Below the pieces are notes generated by a model. It had not been told where the DNA came from. It saw only the letters and a program-made list of their open reading frames with translations, and searched no databases. A stretch of 64,000 nt of DNA, taken from NCBI RefSeq assembly GCF_023973145.1, contig NZ_CP099546.1, positions 1,984,001 through 2,048,000 of the forward strand. Direction: 5' to 3'. Position 1 is the stretch's first letter; the number at the start of each line of letters is the position of its first letter. Of this stretch, positions 25,412 through 34,217 are shown piece after piece. The translations under genes were made by a program, and so were the position numbers. Origin of the DNA: Natronosalvus vescus. Lineage in GTDB: Archaea; Halobacteriota; Halobacteria; Halobacteriales; Natrialbaceae.

Positions 25412-28400
25412 GCGAGGATGGACTCCACGTCGAGACCCTCGACATCGTTCGTGCACCGGGGTTCACCGCTCGAGGATTCCAGGTCGACGACCTCTCGGAG
25501 GGCATCAACGTCGTGTATGGCCCGAACGCGAGCGGCAAGACGACGATGGCGCTGTCGATACAGGAACTGCTCTGGCCCGGAGCGGTGCGGGACGGAACCG
25601 AACTCGTCGGCCACCTGTCCCTGAACGGTGACGACTGGCGGGTCGAGACGCGTGATGGTCGAGTCACGTACCAGCGAAACGGGCAGGACGCGAACGGGCC
25701 CGGTCTGCCACCCGCAGAAGAACGTGACCAGTACCACCTCTGCCTCCACGACCTGCTCAGTGACGAGACCCGAAACGAGTCGTTCGCTGCGACGATCGAG
25801 CGGGAGTCGGCGGGCGGCTACGACCTCTCGGCAGCCGCCGAACGGCTCGAGTTCGACGACACTCCGAACTCGAGGAGAATAGGGGAGGTGTCGGCGGCCG
25901 AGTCTGCCGTCGACGCCTGGCGGACAGCTCGATCCGAGATGGACGCGCTGCGAAACGAGGAGCAACGACTCGGACGGCTTCGAACCGAACTGGCTGAAGC
26001 GAGGAGTGCCACCGACCGAGTGAAGCTACTCGACCAGGTAATCGAGTTTGCCGAGGCCAGGACGGAACTCGAGACGGCCCAGGAGGCGGTATCGGCGTTC
26101 CCCGAACTTCTCGAGTCGATCGACGGTGACGAAGCCGAGGCAGTCGACGAACTGCGTGAGGAGGTCGGTGAGTGGGAGGACGAAAAAGAAGCGGCCGAGG
26201 AGGCGGTCGTCGAAGCGACCGACGCGATCGAGACGGCGGCTCTTCCGGACGACGGCGTCCCAGATGGGCTGGTGGAACGGCTCAAATCGCTGGCCAGCAA
26301 ACTCGAAGACCTCGAACGAGATCGCGACGACAGCACGGCGGATCTCGACGAGAAACGTGCAGAACGGGCGAACTGCCTCGAAGCCATCCCGCTCGACGTC
26401 AGCGAGGAGACGCTCGAGAGCCTGGATCCGGCTTCGTGGGGAGCGGTATCCGAGTTCGTTCGAGACGCCGAACAGCTTCGATCGGATCGATCACAGTACG
26501 AGTCCGCTCAGCAGTGGTTGCGCGAGCGCGAGACGCCAGCCCAGGATCTCGCCTCGCTTCGGAACGGACAACAGGCGCTCGAGAACTGGCTCAAGACCTC
26601 GAGCAACGAATCGGCCGGGAGTGGATCACACCCGCTTGTCATCGGGACGATTTCCGCACTCCTGTTCGGAGTAGCAGGGGTCACGTTGGGGTTCTTCGTT
26701 CACCCGGCCCTGTACCTGTTCGTCGCTGCAGGCGTCGGACTCGGCGTCTACGGGTACAGTGCGCACCACTCGGGGACGGACGAAACAGAGCCCGGAGCAG
26801 CCCACCGGGAGGCGTTCGCCGATCTCGGACTCGAACCGCCCAAGTCCTGGGGGCCGGACGCCGTCAGGCATCGGCTGACCGAGCTCAACAGGGAGATTGC
26901 CGCACACGAACTCGAGCGTCTCGTCGAGGAGCGTCGCGACGCTATCGAGGGCGATTTAGAACAACTGGAACGCCTCGAGGACGAGCTTAACGAGCGACGA
27001 TCCGAGCTTCGAGAACGGTTCGGGATCGACATCGACGTCTCCGATCTCGAACTCCTCGTCTTCGCGAACGGGATCCTGCGATGGCAAAAGTACAATGACC
27101 GCGTCGTCGGCCTCGAGAACAAGATTGCGGAGATCGATGCACAGATCGACGAGACACGTGCCGACCTCGAAGCGACCCTCGAACCGTACGGGTACGAGAC
27201 CGTCGACGATGCGGCCCACGCCAGGGCACACATCGCCAGCATCGAGTCACGAGCGACTCGACACACCGACGCAACGCGAGACCTCGAGAGTGCGGCGAAA
27301 ACCATCGAGAAGGCGACCGAGAAGATCGATACCCTCGAAACGAAGGAGGCCGACCTCTTCGCCGAGATCGGTCTCGACACCGACGAACTCGACCGACTAC
27401 GAAAACTCTGCGACCAAGCCGACGAGTGTCAGGAAGCCGTCGAGACGGTTCGCCAGAAAAAGAGTATCGTGGATCGGGAGGCGGGCAAACTCGAATCCTA
27501 TCCCGGGTTCGACTCCGACCTGCAGACCAAACCGATACCCGAACTCGAGCGCGACAGACGCCGGGCCGAGGAGACGGCCGCGTCGTACGACGCCATCCAC
27601 GAGGAAATCACGACGATCGAGACGCGGGTACAGGAAGCGAAAACCGACTCCGAAGTGGAGGACGCCATCACGGAAAAACACCGTGCACTCGACTCGTTAC
27701 ACGAGAAGCTGAACGAGGACTGCGCGTCGCTGGTCGGAGACGCCCTCACGGAGCACGTCCGAGAGACGACGGGCGAAACGAACCGGCCAGCAGTTTTCGA
27801 ACACGCACGGACGGTTCTCGCGCGGATCACCCACGGCCGCTATCGCCTCGACCTCGACGACGGGGACGGAACCTTCCGGGCCTTCGACACGGTCACCGAG
27901 ACGGGATTCGACCTCGACGAACTCTCGAGTGCGACCAGACTCCAAGTACTTCTGGCCGTCCGGATCGCGTTCGTCGAACAGCAAGAACAGGGCGAACAGC
28001 TCCCGCTGATACTGGACGAGACGCTGGCGAATACGGACGACGGGAAGGCCGAGGTCATCATCGAGTCGATGCTCGAGCTCGCGAAGGATGGGCGGCAGGT
28101 GTGGTACTTCACGGCGCAGGGCGACGAGGTACACAAGTGGCGTGGGGCTCTCGAGGACGTCGAGGACGTCGACTACTGTGAGATCGACCTCGCGACCGTT
28201 CGCGGTCTCAGCGAGGAATTTCACGTCCCCGATCTCGGGGATCTCGAGGTTCGTGCGGTTGCCCCGCCCAGTCCGGATCCGGACGGGCACGATCACGACT
28301 CGTACGGTGATGCACTCGACGTGGAATCATTCAACCCACGTCTGGGCGCCGGCAGCGCACACCTGTGGTACGTCGTCGACGACGTGACGCTCCTGTCCCA

Positions 28401-28890
28401 GCTCCTCGAGCAGGGGATCACGCGATGGGGCCAGCTCCAGACGCTCCTTCAGCAGGTGGATCGGGCGGCTCTCGTGGACGAACCGGATCGATTGAGGGTA
28501 GTTGAACGGAACGGAACTGCGCTGGAGACGTTCGTCCACTCGTGGGAGACGGGCCGTGGTGACCGAGTCGATCGCCAGACGCTCGAAGACTCCGGAGCCG
28601 TGAGTTCGACGTTCATCGATCGGGTCGCCGACCTCGCCGAGGAATGCAACGGCGAGGGCGAACGGATCATCGACGGTCTCAGAAACGGCGAAGTGAACCG
28701 ATTCCATAGCGACAAAACGACGGAACTCGAGACGTATCTCGAGGAGAACGGGTACATCGAGACGGTGGAACCGCTCGAACCTGAGGCAATTCGCCTTCGA
28801 GTGGTGAATGCGTACGTCGAGAACGGTCTCGATCGGGAGGCCGCGAACGACGAAGCCGATGCGCTCCTCAGCAGGCTGAAAACGGTGTAG
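25408..28890 (+). CDS. SbcC/Rad50/YhaN-like coiled-coil ATPase
   Basis: An 1,160-residue ATPase that probably bridges or opens DNA for the nuclease encoded just upstream (4-base overlap). Walker A is GPNASGKTT at residues 38-46; Walker B is LPLILDETLAN near residue 867. Two long coiled-coil arms (about 175-400 and 460-790) are broken by a pair of membrane-type helices (about 407-450, ISALLFGVAGVTLGFFVHPALYLFVAAGVGLGVYGY). This is the YhaN pattern rather than the zinc-hook Rad50 pattern; no CxxC hook is present. The chain continues about 230 residues past the ATPase head with an acidic helical domain I do not recognise. It ends 60 bp before an integrase remnant, so it marks the last clearly core gene. 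Confidence 0.83.
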   Translation: MSEDGLHVETLDIVRAPGFTARGFQVDDLSEGINVVYGPNASGKTTMALSIQELLWPGAVRDGTELVGHLSLNGDDWRVETRDGRVTYQRNGQDANGPGLPPAEERDQYHLCLHDLLSDETRNESFAATIERESAGGYDLSAAAERLEFDDTPNSRRIGEVSAAESAVDAWRTARSEMDALRNEEQRLGRLRTELAEARSATDRVKLLDQVIEFAEARTELETAQEAVSAFPELLESIDGDEAEAVDELREEVGEWEDEKEAAEEAVVEATDAIETAALPDDGVPDGLVERLKSLASKLEDLERDRDDSTADLDEKRAERANCLEAIPLDVSEETLESLDPASWGAVSEFVRDAEQLRSDRSQYESAQQWLRERETPAQDLASLRNGQQALENWLKTSSNESAGSGSHPLVIGTISALLFGVAGVTLGFFVHPALYLFVAAGVGLGVYGYSAHHSGTDETEPGAAHREAFADLGLEPPKSWGPDAVRHRLTELNREIAAHELERLVEERRDAIEGDLEQLERLEDELNERRSELRERFGIDIDVSDLELLVFANGILRWQKYNDRVVGLENKIAEIDAQIDETRADLEATLEPYGYETVDDAAHARAHIASIESRATRHTDATRDLESAAKTIEKATEKIDTLETKEADLFAEIGLDTDELDRLRKLCDQADECQEAVETVRQKKSIVDREAGKLESYPGFDSDLQTKPIPELERDRRRAEETAASYDAIHEEITTIETRVQEAKTDSEVEDAITEKHRALDSLHEKLNEDCASLVGDALTEHVRETTGETNRPAVFEHARTVLARITHGRYRLDLDDGDGTFRAFDTVTETGFDLDELSSATRLQVLLAVRIAFVEQQEQGEQLPLILDETLANTDDGKAEVIIESMLELAKDGRQVWYFTAQGDEVHKWRGALEDVEDVDYCEIDLATVRGLSEEFHVPDLGDLEVRAVAPPSPDPDGHDHDSYGDALDVESFNPRLGAGSAHLWYVVDDVTLLSQLLEQGITRWGQLQTLLQQVDRAALVDEPDRLRVVERNGTALETFVHSWETGRGDRVDRQTLEDSGAVSSTFIDRVADLAEECNGEGERIIDGLRNGEVNRFHSDKTTELETYLEENGYIETVEPLEPEAIRLRVVNAYVENGLDREAANDEADALLSRLKTV

Positions 28891-28949
28891 TCGGTTCGCT
28901 CGTCTCGTTTCACGGGCCACTGTCTGGTATTTCTGAACTCCTCGGTACT

Positions 28950-29150
28950 TTAACTCGAGTGCGACCGACACAACACTTCCTGGCGCTGGCGGATCGTATC
29001 TTCCTCGGATCGGACGTCGTAGTGTTCGTCGATGATTGCGGGTAAGACGGTACATCGCTCGCTCACGACCTGTACGTCGACGCCGGCCCCGTTCGGAATA
29101 TGACCCAACTCTTTCGTGCAGATAGCGCGTGTTTTATAAACTTCTTACCG
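28950..29150 (-). pseudogene. Remnant of a tyrosine integrase (C-terminal end)
   Basis: Reading the minus strand, an open frame down to TAA 28950-28952 encodes GVDVQVVSERCTVLPAIIDEHYDVRSEEDTIRQRQEVL. This lines up with the active-site end of haloarchaeal integrases: the intact gene at 48907 has GVDIEVISERCDASPSVIKDHYDERS, and the catalytic Tyr is in HYDVR. The region upstream (before GVDV) has lost similarity, and no complete catalytic core (Arg, Lys, His-x-x-Arg) or start is left. The upstream limit at about 29150 is approximate. It is on the opposite strand to the intact integrase 120 bp away. Confidence 0.75.
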
Positions 29151-29269
29151 CGGTCTATCGAATCCACATCGTTCACAAAACGAACGGGCGCGACGGGCAT
29201 TCGTTACAGCCTGTGAACGGCGAATCACCCGACAGCGTCGACCTGTTTTCGTGATCTCCGGAGAATACG

Positions 29270-30277
29270 ATGATGAATTTAGAACCCATCGACCCGGAGA
29301 CAGCCCTCGAAATGTACCTCGACTCGAGAGAGCGCGAAGTAACCGAAGCGACACTCAACTCCCATCGATCGCGATTGCAGTACTTCACGGCATGGTGCTA
29401 CGACAATGAGATTGAGAATTTGAACGAGCTAACTGGGCGTGACATCCACCGGTATCGCCTATGGCGACGCAACGACGGCGACCTCACTGCACCCTCTGAG
29501 AAAACTCAGATGGACACGATCAGAGTGTTCATTCGATGGTTGGAGTCCATCGACGGGGTTCCCGTTGACCTCTTCACGAAAGTTCAATCCCCGACGCTCT
29601 CTGACGGGGAAAATGTTCGTGACGTTCGGGTAGACTCGGAAGAGGCTGACGCGATCCTCACAGAGTTGGCCACGTTCGAATACGCCGGAACCATTCACGT
29701 TGTGCTATTGTTGTTGTGGCGTACGATGATGCGACGGAGTTCTGTCCGCGCACTTGACGTAGAGGATTACCACCCCGACGAACAGTATCTTGCAGTCACG
29801 AACAGACCCGATACCGGAACACGACTCAAGAACGGTGACAATGGAGAACGATACGTCGCTCTTCGGGAGCAGACGTGTGCCGTACTCGATGACTGGATCG
29901 AGCGCCAACGGCCAAACGTGACCGATGACTTTGGGCGTAACCCCCTTATTTCCACTGCGCAAGGCCGAATCCACGTCAATACGATCCAGACGTACGCCTA
30001 CGCCACTACACGTCCTTGCTTCTGGGGAGAGGGATGTCCCCATGATCGTGATCTCGATGACTGTGATGGCACGAAGACGAAAAACCAAGCGCATGTCTGT
30101 CCCTCGAGCAAGGGGCCACACGCTGTCCGGCGCGGAGGAATCACGCACAATCTGAAGGAGGGACGCCCCGAGAAATTTGTCAGCGACCGTGCCGACGTGA
30201 GTCCGGATATTCTCGAGAAGCACTACGATCGACGTACAGAACACGAAAAGATGGAACAACGAAGGGAGTACCTCTAA
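29270..30277 (+). CDS. Tyrosine recombinase / integrase
   Basis: A 335-residue site-specific recombinase that would integrate or excise the island by strand exchange. It has an N-terminal SAM-like DNA-binding part (residues about 8-95, TLNSHRSRLQYFTAWCYDN) and a catalytic domain. The first Arg is in RRSSVRALDVED, the Lys is in the hairpin RLKNGDNGERYV, His-x-x-Arg is in HAVRRGGITHN and the nucleophile Tyr is in LEKHYDRR. A Cys/His cluster before the His-x-x-Arg motif (CFWGEGCPHDRDLDDC then HVC) is usual in haloarchaeal members. All catalytic residues are present, so it is probably active. It marks the left side of the accessory region. Confidence 0.9.
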   Translation: MMNLEPIDPETALEMYLDSREREVTEATLNSHRSRLQYFTAWCYDNEIENLNELTGRDIHRYRLWRRNDGDLTAPSEKTQMDTIRVFIRWLESIDGVPVDLFTKVQSPTLSDGENVRDVRVDSEEADAILTELATFEYAGTIHVVLLLLWRTMMRRSSVRALDVEDYHPDEQYLAVTNRPDTGTRLKNGDNGERYVALREQTCAVLDDWIERQRPNVTDDFGRNPLISTAQGRIHVNTIQTYAYATTRPCFWGEGCPHDRDLDDCDGTKTKNQAHVCPSSKGPHAVRRGGITHNLKEGRPEKFVSDRADVSPDILEKHYDRRTEHEKMEQRREYL

Positions 30278-30376
30278 CAATTGAGCTTTTCCCTGCTATC
30301 TCTACATATCAAATATTAGTGTCTGTGCGAGTATGTGGTGAAGTTATCATGGAATGTATCTCCGGTTGGGATTGGA

Positions 30377-33300
30377 TTAAGAGAGATGTTCGTTGCGCAA
30401 GTGGTCTGGTAGTGACTCGCAGTCGAATTCCATGTTGCATGATGAAATAGGGCAGATCTGCATAAAGGTTGGACTTAATCCATTATCAAGCGCAGTTTCA
30501 TATTCATTGATTGCACGGGCGACTTCTCCTTGTTCAGCTAAATAGGATGCGAAATCTCGTCGAAGGAAGGGGGCAACGGGGGTTTGATCGAGACCATCTT
30601 CGTACAGCTCGATCGCTTTTTTGGTTTCCTTTTGCTCGGTCAAAAACGCAGCGAATTTTCCTCGAAACATTGCATCACCAGGGGTGTGTTTGAGACCTTC
30701 TTCATACACCTCGATTGCTCGCTCGATTTCTCCTTGCTCGGCCAAAAAGGAAGTATACTTGAATCGTAGCGTTTTGTCGGTGGGAGTGTGGTCGAGACCT
30801 TCTTCGTACACTTCAATAGCACGCTCGACTTCCTCTAGTTCAGCCAAAAAGGAAGTGAAGTAAACTTGAAGGTCGGTATCTCCAGGAGTGTGATCGAGGC
30901 CTTCTTCGAACACGCCGATTCCTCGCCCGATTTCCCCTTGGTTGGCCAATAAGATAGCAAAATCGGTTCGGAACCCGGTGTCGCTGGGAGTATGTTTGAG
31001 ACCTTCTTCGTAGACCTCGATCGCTCGTTCGGCTTTCCCTTGATCGGCTAACAAGGAAGCGAATCTTTCCCGGAGGTAGGTGTCTTCAGGGGTGTATTTG
31101 AGACCTTCTTCGTAGACCTCGATCGCTCGTTCGGCTTTCCCTTGATCGGCTAACAAGGAAGCGAATCTTTCCCGGAGGTAGGTGTCTTCAGGGGCCTGTT
31201 CGAGACCTTCTTCGCACACCTCGCTCGCTCGCTCGCCTTCCCCTTGCTCGACTAACGAGGAAATGAAACGCACTCCGAACGCGGTGTGCCTTAGAATGTG
31301 TTTGGAACTTTCTTCGTAGACCTCGATCGCTCGTTCGGCTTCCCCTTGATTGGCTAGCAAGGAAGCGAATCCTCTTCGGAGGTCGGCATCTCCTGGGGTG
31401 TGTTTGAGACCTTCTTCGTAGACCTCGATCGCTCGCCCGACTTCCCCTTGCTCTGCCAAAAATAAAGCGAAATCCCGTCGAAGGTCGGTATCTCCAGGTG
31501 TGTGATCGAGATCTTCTTCGTACATCTCGATTGCTCGCATGACTTCTCCTTGGTCGGCTAACAAGGAAGCGAAATCCCGTCGAAGGAAGGGGGTGTGTTT
31601 GAGACCTTCTTCGTACACCTCGATCGCTCGCTTGACTTCTCCTTGGTCGGCTAACAAGGAAGCGAATCTTTCCCAGAGGTAGGTCTCTTCAGGGGTGTGT
31701 TTGAGACCTTCTTCGTACAGCTCGGCAGCTCGCTCTGTTTCCCCATGCTCGACCAAGATATAAGCGAACCAAACTCGAAGGGGAGGCTCTACATAGGTGT
31801 GATCGAGACCTTCCTCGAACACATCGATCGCTCGCTCGACCCTTCCTTGTTCCTTTAAAAATTGCGCGAACGAACGCCGAATCGACGTATTGGTGGCTTC
31901 TTCTTCTAAAGCTTCTTCATAAATTTCGTGTGCCCGATCAAGTTTGCCTCGCCTCTCGAGATACTCCGCGTAGCTCGCATACACGGATATTGTCTCTCGA
32001 CTCAGTTCGATAGCCTTCTCAAAGTGAGTGTTCGCCATCGACTGAAATCTTGCTCCAAAGCGGTCGTGATAGACAAATGATTCTGCGAGGAACTGTGCAA
32101 AATTAGCGTGGACGATTGCAGGCAAATCTCGCTCTGAATCCCCGCTAAGTTCCCACTCGAGAGCCGAGTCTTGTAAGGCTTCACTCAGCTCTTTCAACTC
32201 TCTTTCGTTGCCCTTGAAATCAGGTACTGACTGATCAATCGCTTCAAGACGGAAGTCGTGAATCTGTAGCCTTGTGACTTGGTTCGTCTTCTCCACAAAT
32301 ACCCATCCTCGACTGTTCAGATATTTCAATCCAAGTTCGAACTCACGTTTCCCATCGCACCACTCTGTATAGAGGTATTTGACCGGCGCTGCGGTTAATG
32401 AAATATCGAGGCGATCAACAACCCAGAGTGCTTTTAGAATCCGGTAATAGTCGGGCTTCTTGCTTTCTAATTGCTCGCACCTTCTAATCCATGCATTGAG
32501 AGCATCTTCAGGTAGGTTGTCAGTGTACGCTGCAGTCAATCTCCCATCTGTTTCATCCCGGACTGTTTTACAGATTGCATCAACATACTCGGGATTTGGA
32601 GCGGTCTTCACTACCTGTTGCACTAGTTTTTGACGGACTCGGGGGTTTGCGTCGATATTGTATTGTTTGATAGCTGAGTCGACAAGTTGATCGACACGCT
32701 CTTCGGTGAAATATTCGGGGTCGTCAATTTCGGCAGTCTCGAACCCCTTCCAAAACTCACCGCTCAGTCGTTCTGGGCGATCCTGCTCTTCAAACACTTT
32801 ATCAAATTCTTCACGACGGATCGTCAGTCGAACCCAGAGGTTGTGACCGTCATCTTCTACTTTCGTACGAAGTTTCTGGATGACGGATTTAATTCCGTCG
32901 TTGCTATCAGCAAACTTGTGAATGTCGTCCCAGAGGAACAGAACGTCGCCCTCGTAGTTCCGATTGCACAATGGTTCGACATCAGCGAGTGTCCTGAACG
33001 ACCTCTTTGGAATGATGACCCGGTCGAGATTCTCAGTGTTGATCTCGCCCAACGTTTCCAGAAGAGCCCGAGTTTTACCAGTGCCTGCCCGACCAACTAC
33101 CAGCAGGTATTGGTGATCGGCAACTGCCGTAAGCCCTGACGGAGGGGTATACGGTTGATAATACTCATCCACAGCCAGCGTTCCAGATGCTCGCTCTTGC
33201 CATTCGCTGTGCTGGCGGGTATCAATTTCATGAAAATGCTCATAGCGATCGAGGTATCGGTCGATGAGTTCCAATTGATCACTTATCTGCCTCAGTTCGG

Positions 33301-33805
33301 TGATAACATCCCTATTGACTTCGTGTTGAAGCCGCTCTGCAAGTTCTGTCCCTTCAATCTCATCTGCAAATTTGTGCAAGGAGTGAGCGTACGCCGTTTC
33401 GATAGCTCTCCGTAACACGCCAGATTTGGCGTACTCAGCAGGTAATTTTTGTTCAAAACTGGCTTCTATAGCATTGCAGATCTGATCAACGACCTCCTCT
33501 TGAGCTTCGTATGTGATGTTCATCTCGTTTAACTCAAGAGCAATCTTGTCCCAATTCTCGGCAACCTCTTCCAAATGTTCGTCGTCGTTCTCTCGAGCGA
33601 TGTGACTCACGGCAACTTGCAGTTTTTCGTGGAACACTGTTGCTGTCCGTTCGAGTTCTTCATCCCACTTCTTGCGCTGGCTCTCGCTTTTATACAATTT
33701 TTTTGCTGATTCAATAGCATCGCTGACTCCCTTCTCGAAAGCTTTCTCGCCAGTTTTCACAACCAACGGAGCAACAAGAGTTGCACCAACCAACGGATCG
33801 ACCAT
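30377..33805 (-). CDS. STAND-like NTPase with TPR array and C-terminal zinc finger
   Basis: A 1,142-residue protein with three parts. Residues 1-200 are helical and may be an effector or membrane-contact region. Residues about 200-480 form a STAND/AAA-type NTPase with Walker A GRAGTGKT (238-245) and Walker B DVLFLWDDIHK (287-297), followed by a helical region. From about 590 to 1,110 there are some 15 tetratricopeptide units of 34 residues, with the consensus FASLLADQGEVERAIEVYEEGLKHTPGD. One unit is shortened by about four residues. The last 25 residues contain Cys1118, Cys1123, His1135 and His1140, a C2H2-type zinc finger. This architecture (NTPase switch with repeat sensor) is that of antiviral STAND proteins, but the effector is not recognisable. 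It is a lone gene beside an integrase. Confidence 0.8.
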   Translation of the reverse strand: MVDPLVGATLVAPLVVKTGEKAFEKGVSDAIESAKKLYKSESQRKKWDEELERTATVFHEKLQVAVSHIARENDDEHLEEVAENWDKIALELNEMNITYEAQEEVVDQICNAIEASFEQKLPAEYAKSGVLRRAIETAYAHSLHKFADEIEGTELAERLQHEVNRDVITELRQISDQLELIDRYLDRYEHFHEIDTRQHSEWQERASGTLAVDEYYQPYTPPSGLTAVADHQYLLVVGRAGTGKTRALLETLGEINTENLDRVIIPKRSFRTLADVEPLCNRNYEGDVLFLWDDIHKFADSNDGIKSVIQKLRTKVEDDGHNLWVRLTIRREEFDKVFEEQDRPERLSGEFWKGFETAEIDDPEYFTEERVDQLVDSAIKQYNIDANPRVRQKLVQQVVKTAPNPEYVDAICKTVRDETDGRLTAAYTDNLPEDALNAWIRRCEQLESKKPDYYRILKALWVVDRLDISLTAAPVKYLYTEWCDGKREFELGLKYLNSRGWVFVEKTNQVTRLQIHDFRLEAIDQSVPDFKGNERELKELSEALQDSALEWELSGDSERDLPAIVHANFAQFLAESFVYHDRFGARFQSMANTHFEKAIELSRETISVYASYAEYLERRGKLDRAHEIYEEALEEEATNTSIRRSFAQFLKEQGRVERAIDVFEEGLDHTYVEPPLRVWFAYILVEHGETERAAELYEEGLKHTPEETYLWERFASLLADQGEVKRAIEVYEEGLKHTPFLRRDFASLLADQGEVMRAIEMYEEDLDHTPGDTDLRRDFALFLAEQGEVGRAIEVYEEGLKHTPGDADLRRGFASLLANQGEAERAIEVYEESSKHILRHTAFGVRFISSLVEQGEGERASEVCEEGLEQAPEDTYLRERFASLLADQGKAERAIEVYEEGLKYTPEDTYLRERFASLLADQGKAERAIEVYEEGLKHTPSDTGFRTDFAILLANQGEIGRGIGVFEEGLDHTPGDTDLQVYFTSFLAELEEVERAIEVYEEGLDHTPTDKTLRFKYTSFLAEQGEIERAIEVYEEGLKHTPGDAMFRGKFAAFLTEQKETKKAIELYEDGLDQTPVAPFLRRDFASYLAEQGEVARAINEYETALDNGLSPTFMQICPISSCNMEFDCESLPDHLRNEHLS
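30995..31194. repeat. Two identical 98-bp TPR-coding repeats, 102-bp period
   Basis: Bases 30995-31092 and 31097-31194 are identical or nearly so and lie 102 bp (34 codons) apart, inside the TPR array of the STAND-like gene. Neighbouring units differ at many positions. Such near-identity points to a recent duplication or gene conversion, so the repeat number is likely to vary between strains. Confidence 0.8.
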
Positions 33806-34217
33806 TATTGGCTAAAACATCATTCAATCAAGAAGTAATTACTGGCCATCATGTGTGTAACACGGCGTCACAAACCAAAGCCCTCTCGTGAGATTAGTTG
33901 GTAAATGATCGGGGAATTCTGTCAATCACCAACTCAGTGGGATAGAACAATAATCTTGCTTGAACGCTCCAGCCAAAGCTATCTCTTAGCGTGTTGACCT
34001 CATCTCAGGGACATTATAGGCGAGTTCGCGGTACTTACTAAACATAATTTCGACTACTCCAATCATCAAATTCATTTTCGAGTTTGAAAGGGAAGTGATG
34101 AATTAGCTGTCCCACAAGAGCTGGTGAAAAGCGTACGAAGATATGCTACCCACATCCCTAATGATGGTTTTCAAAACAGATAGGAGAATTTATTAGTATC
34201 TATCTTTGACACAATCC
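33806..34217. other. AT-rich gap between divergent genes
   Basis: A 412-bp gap between the STAND-like gene (minus) and a lipoprotein gene (plus). I find no open frame with coding character, no strong palindrome and no RNA gene. It probably contains two promoters facing apart. Confidence 0.4.
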
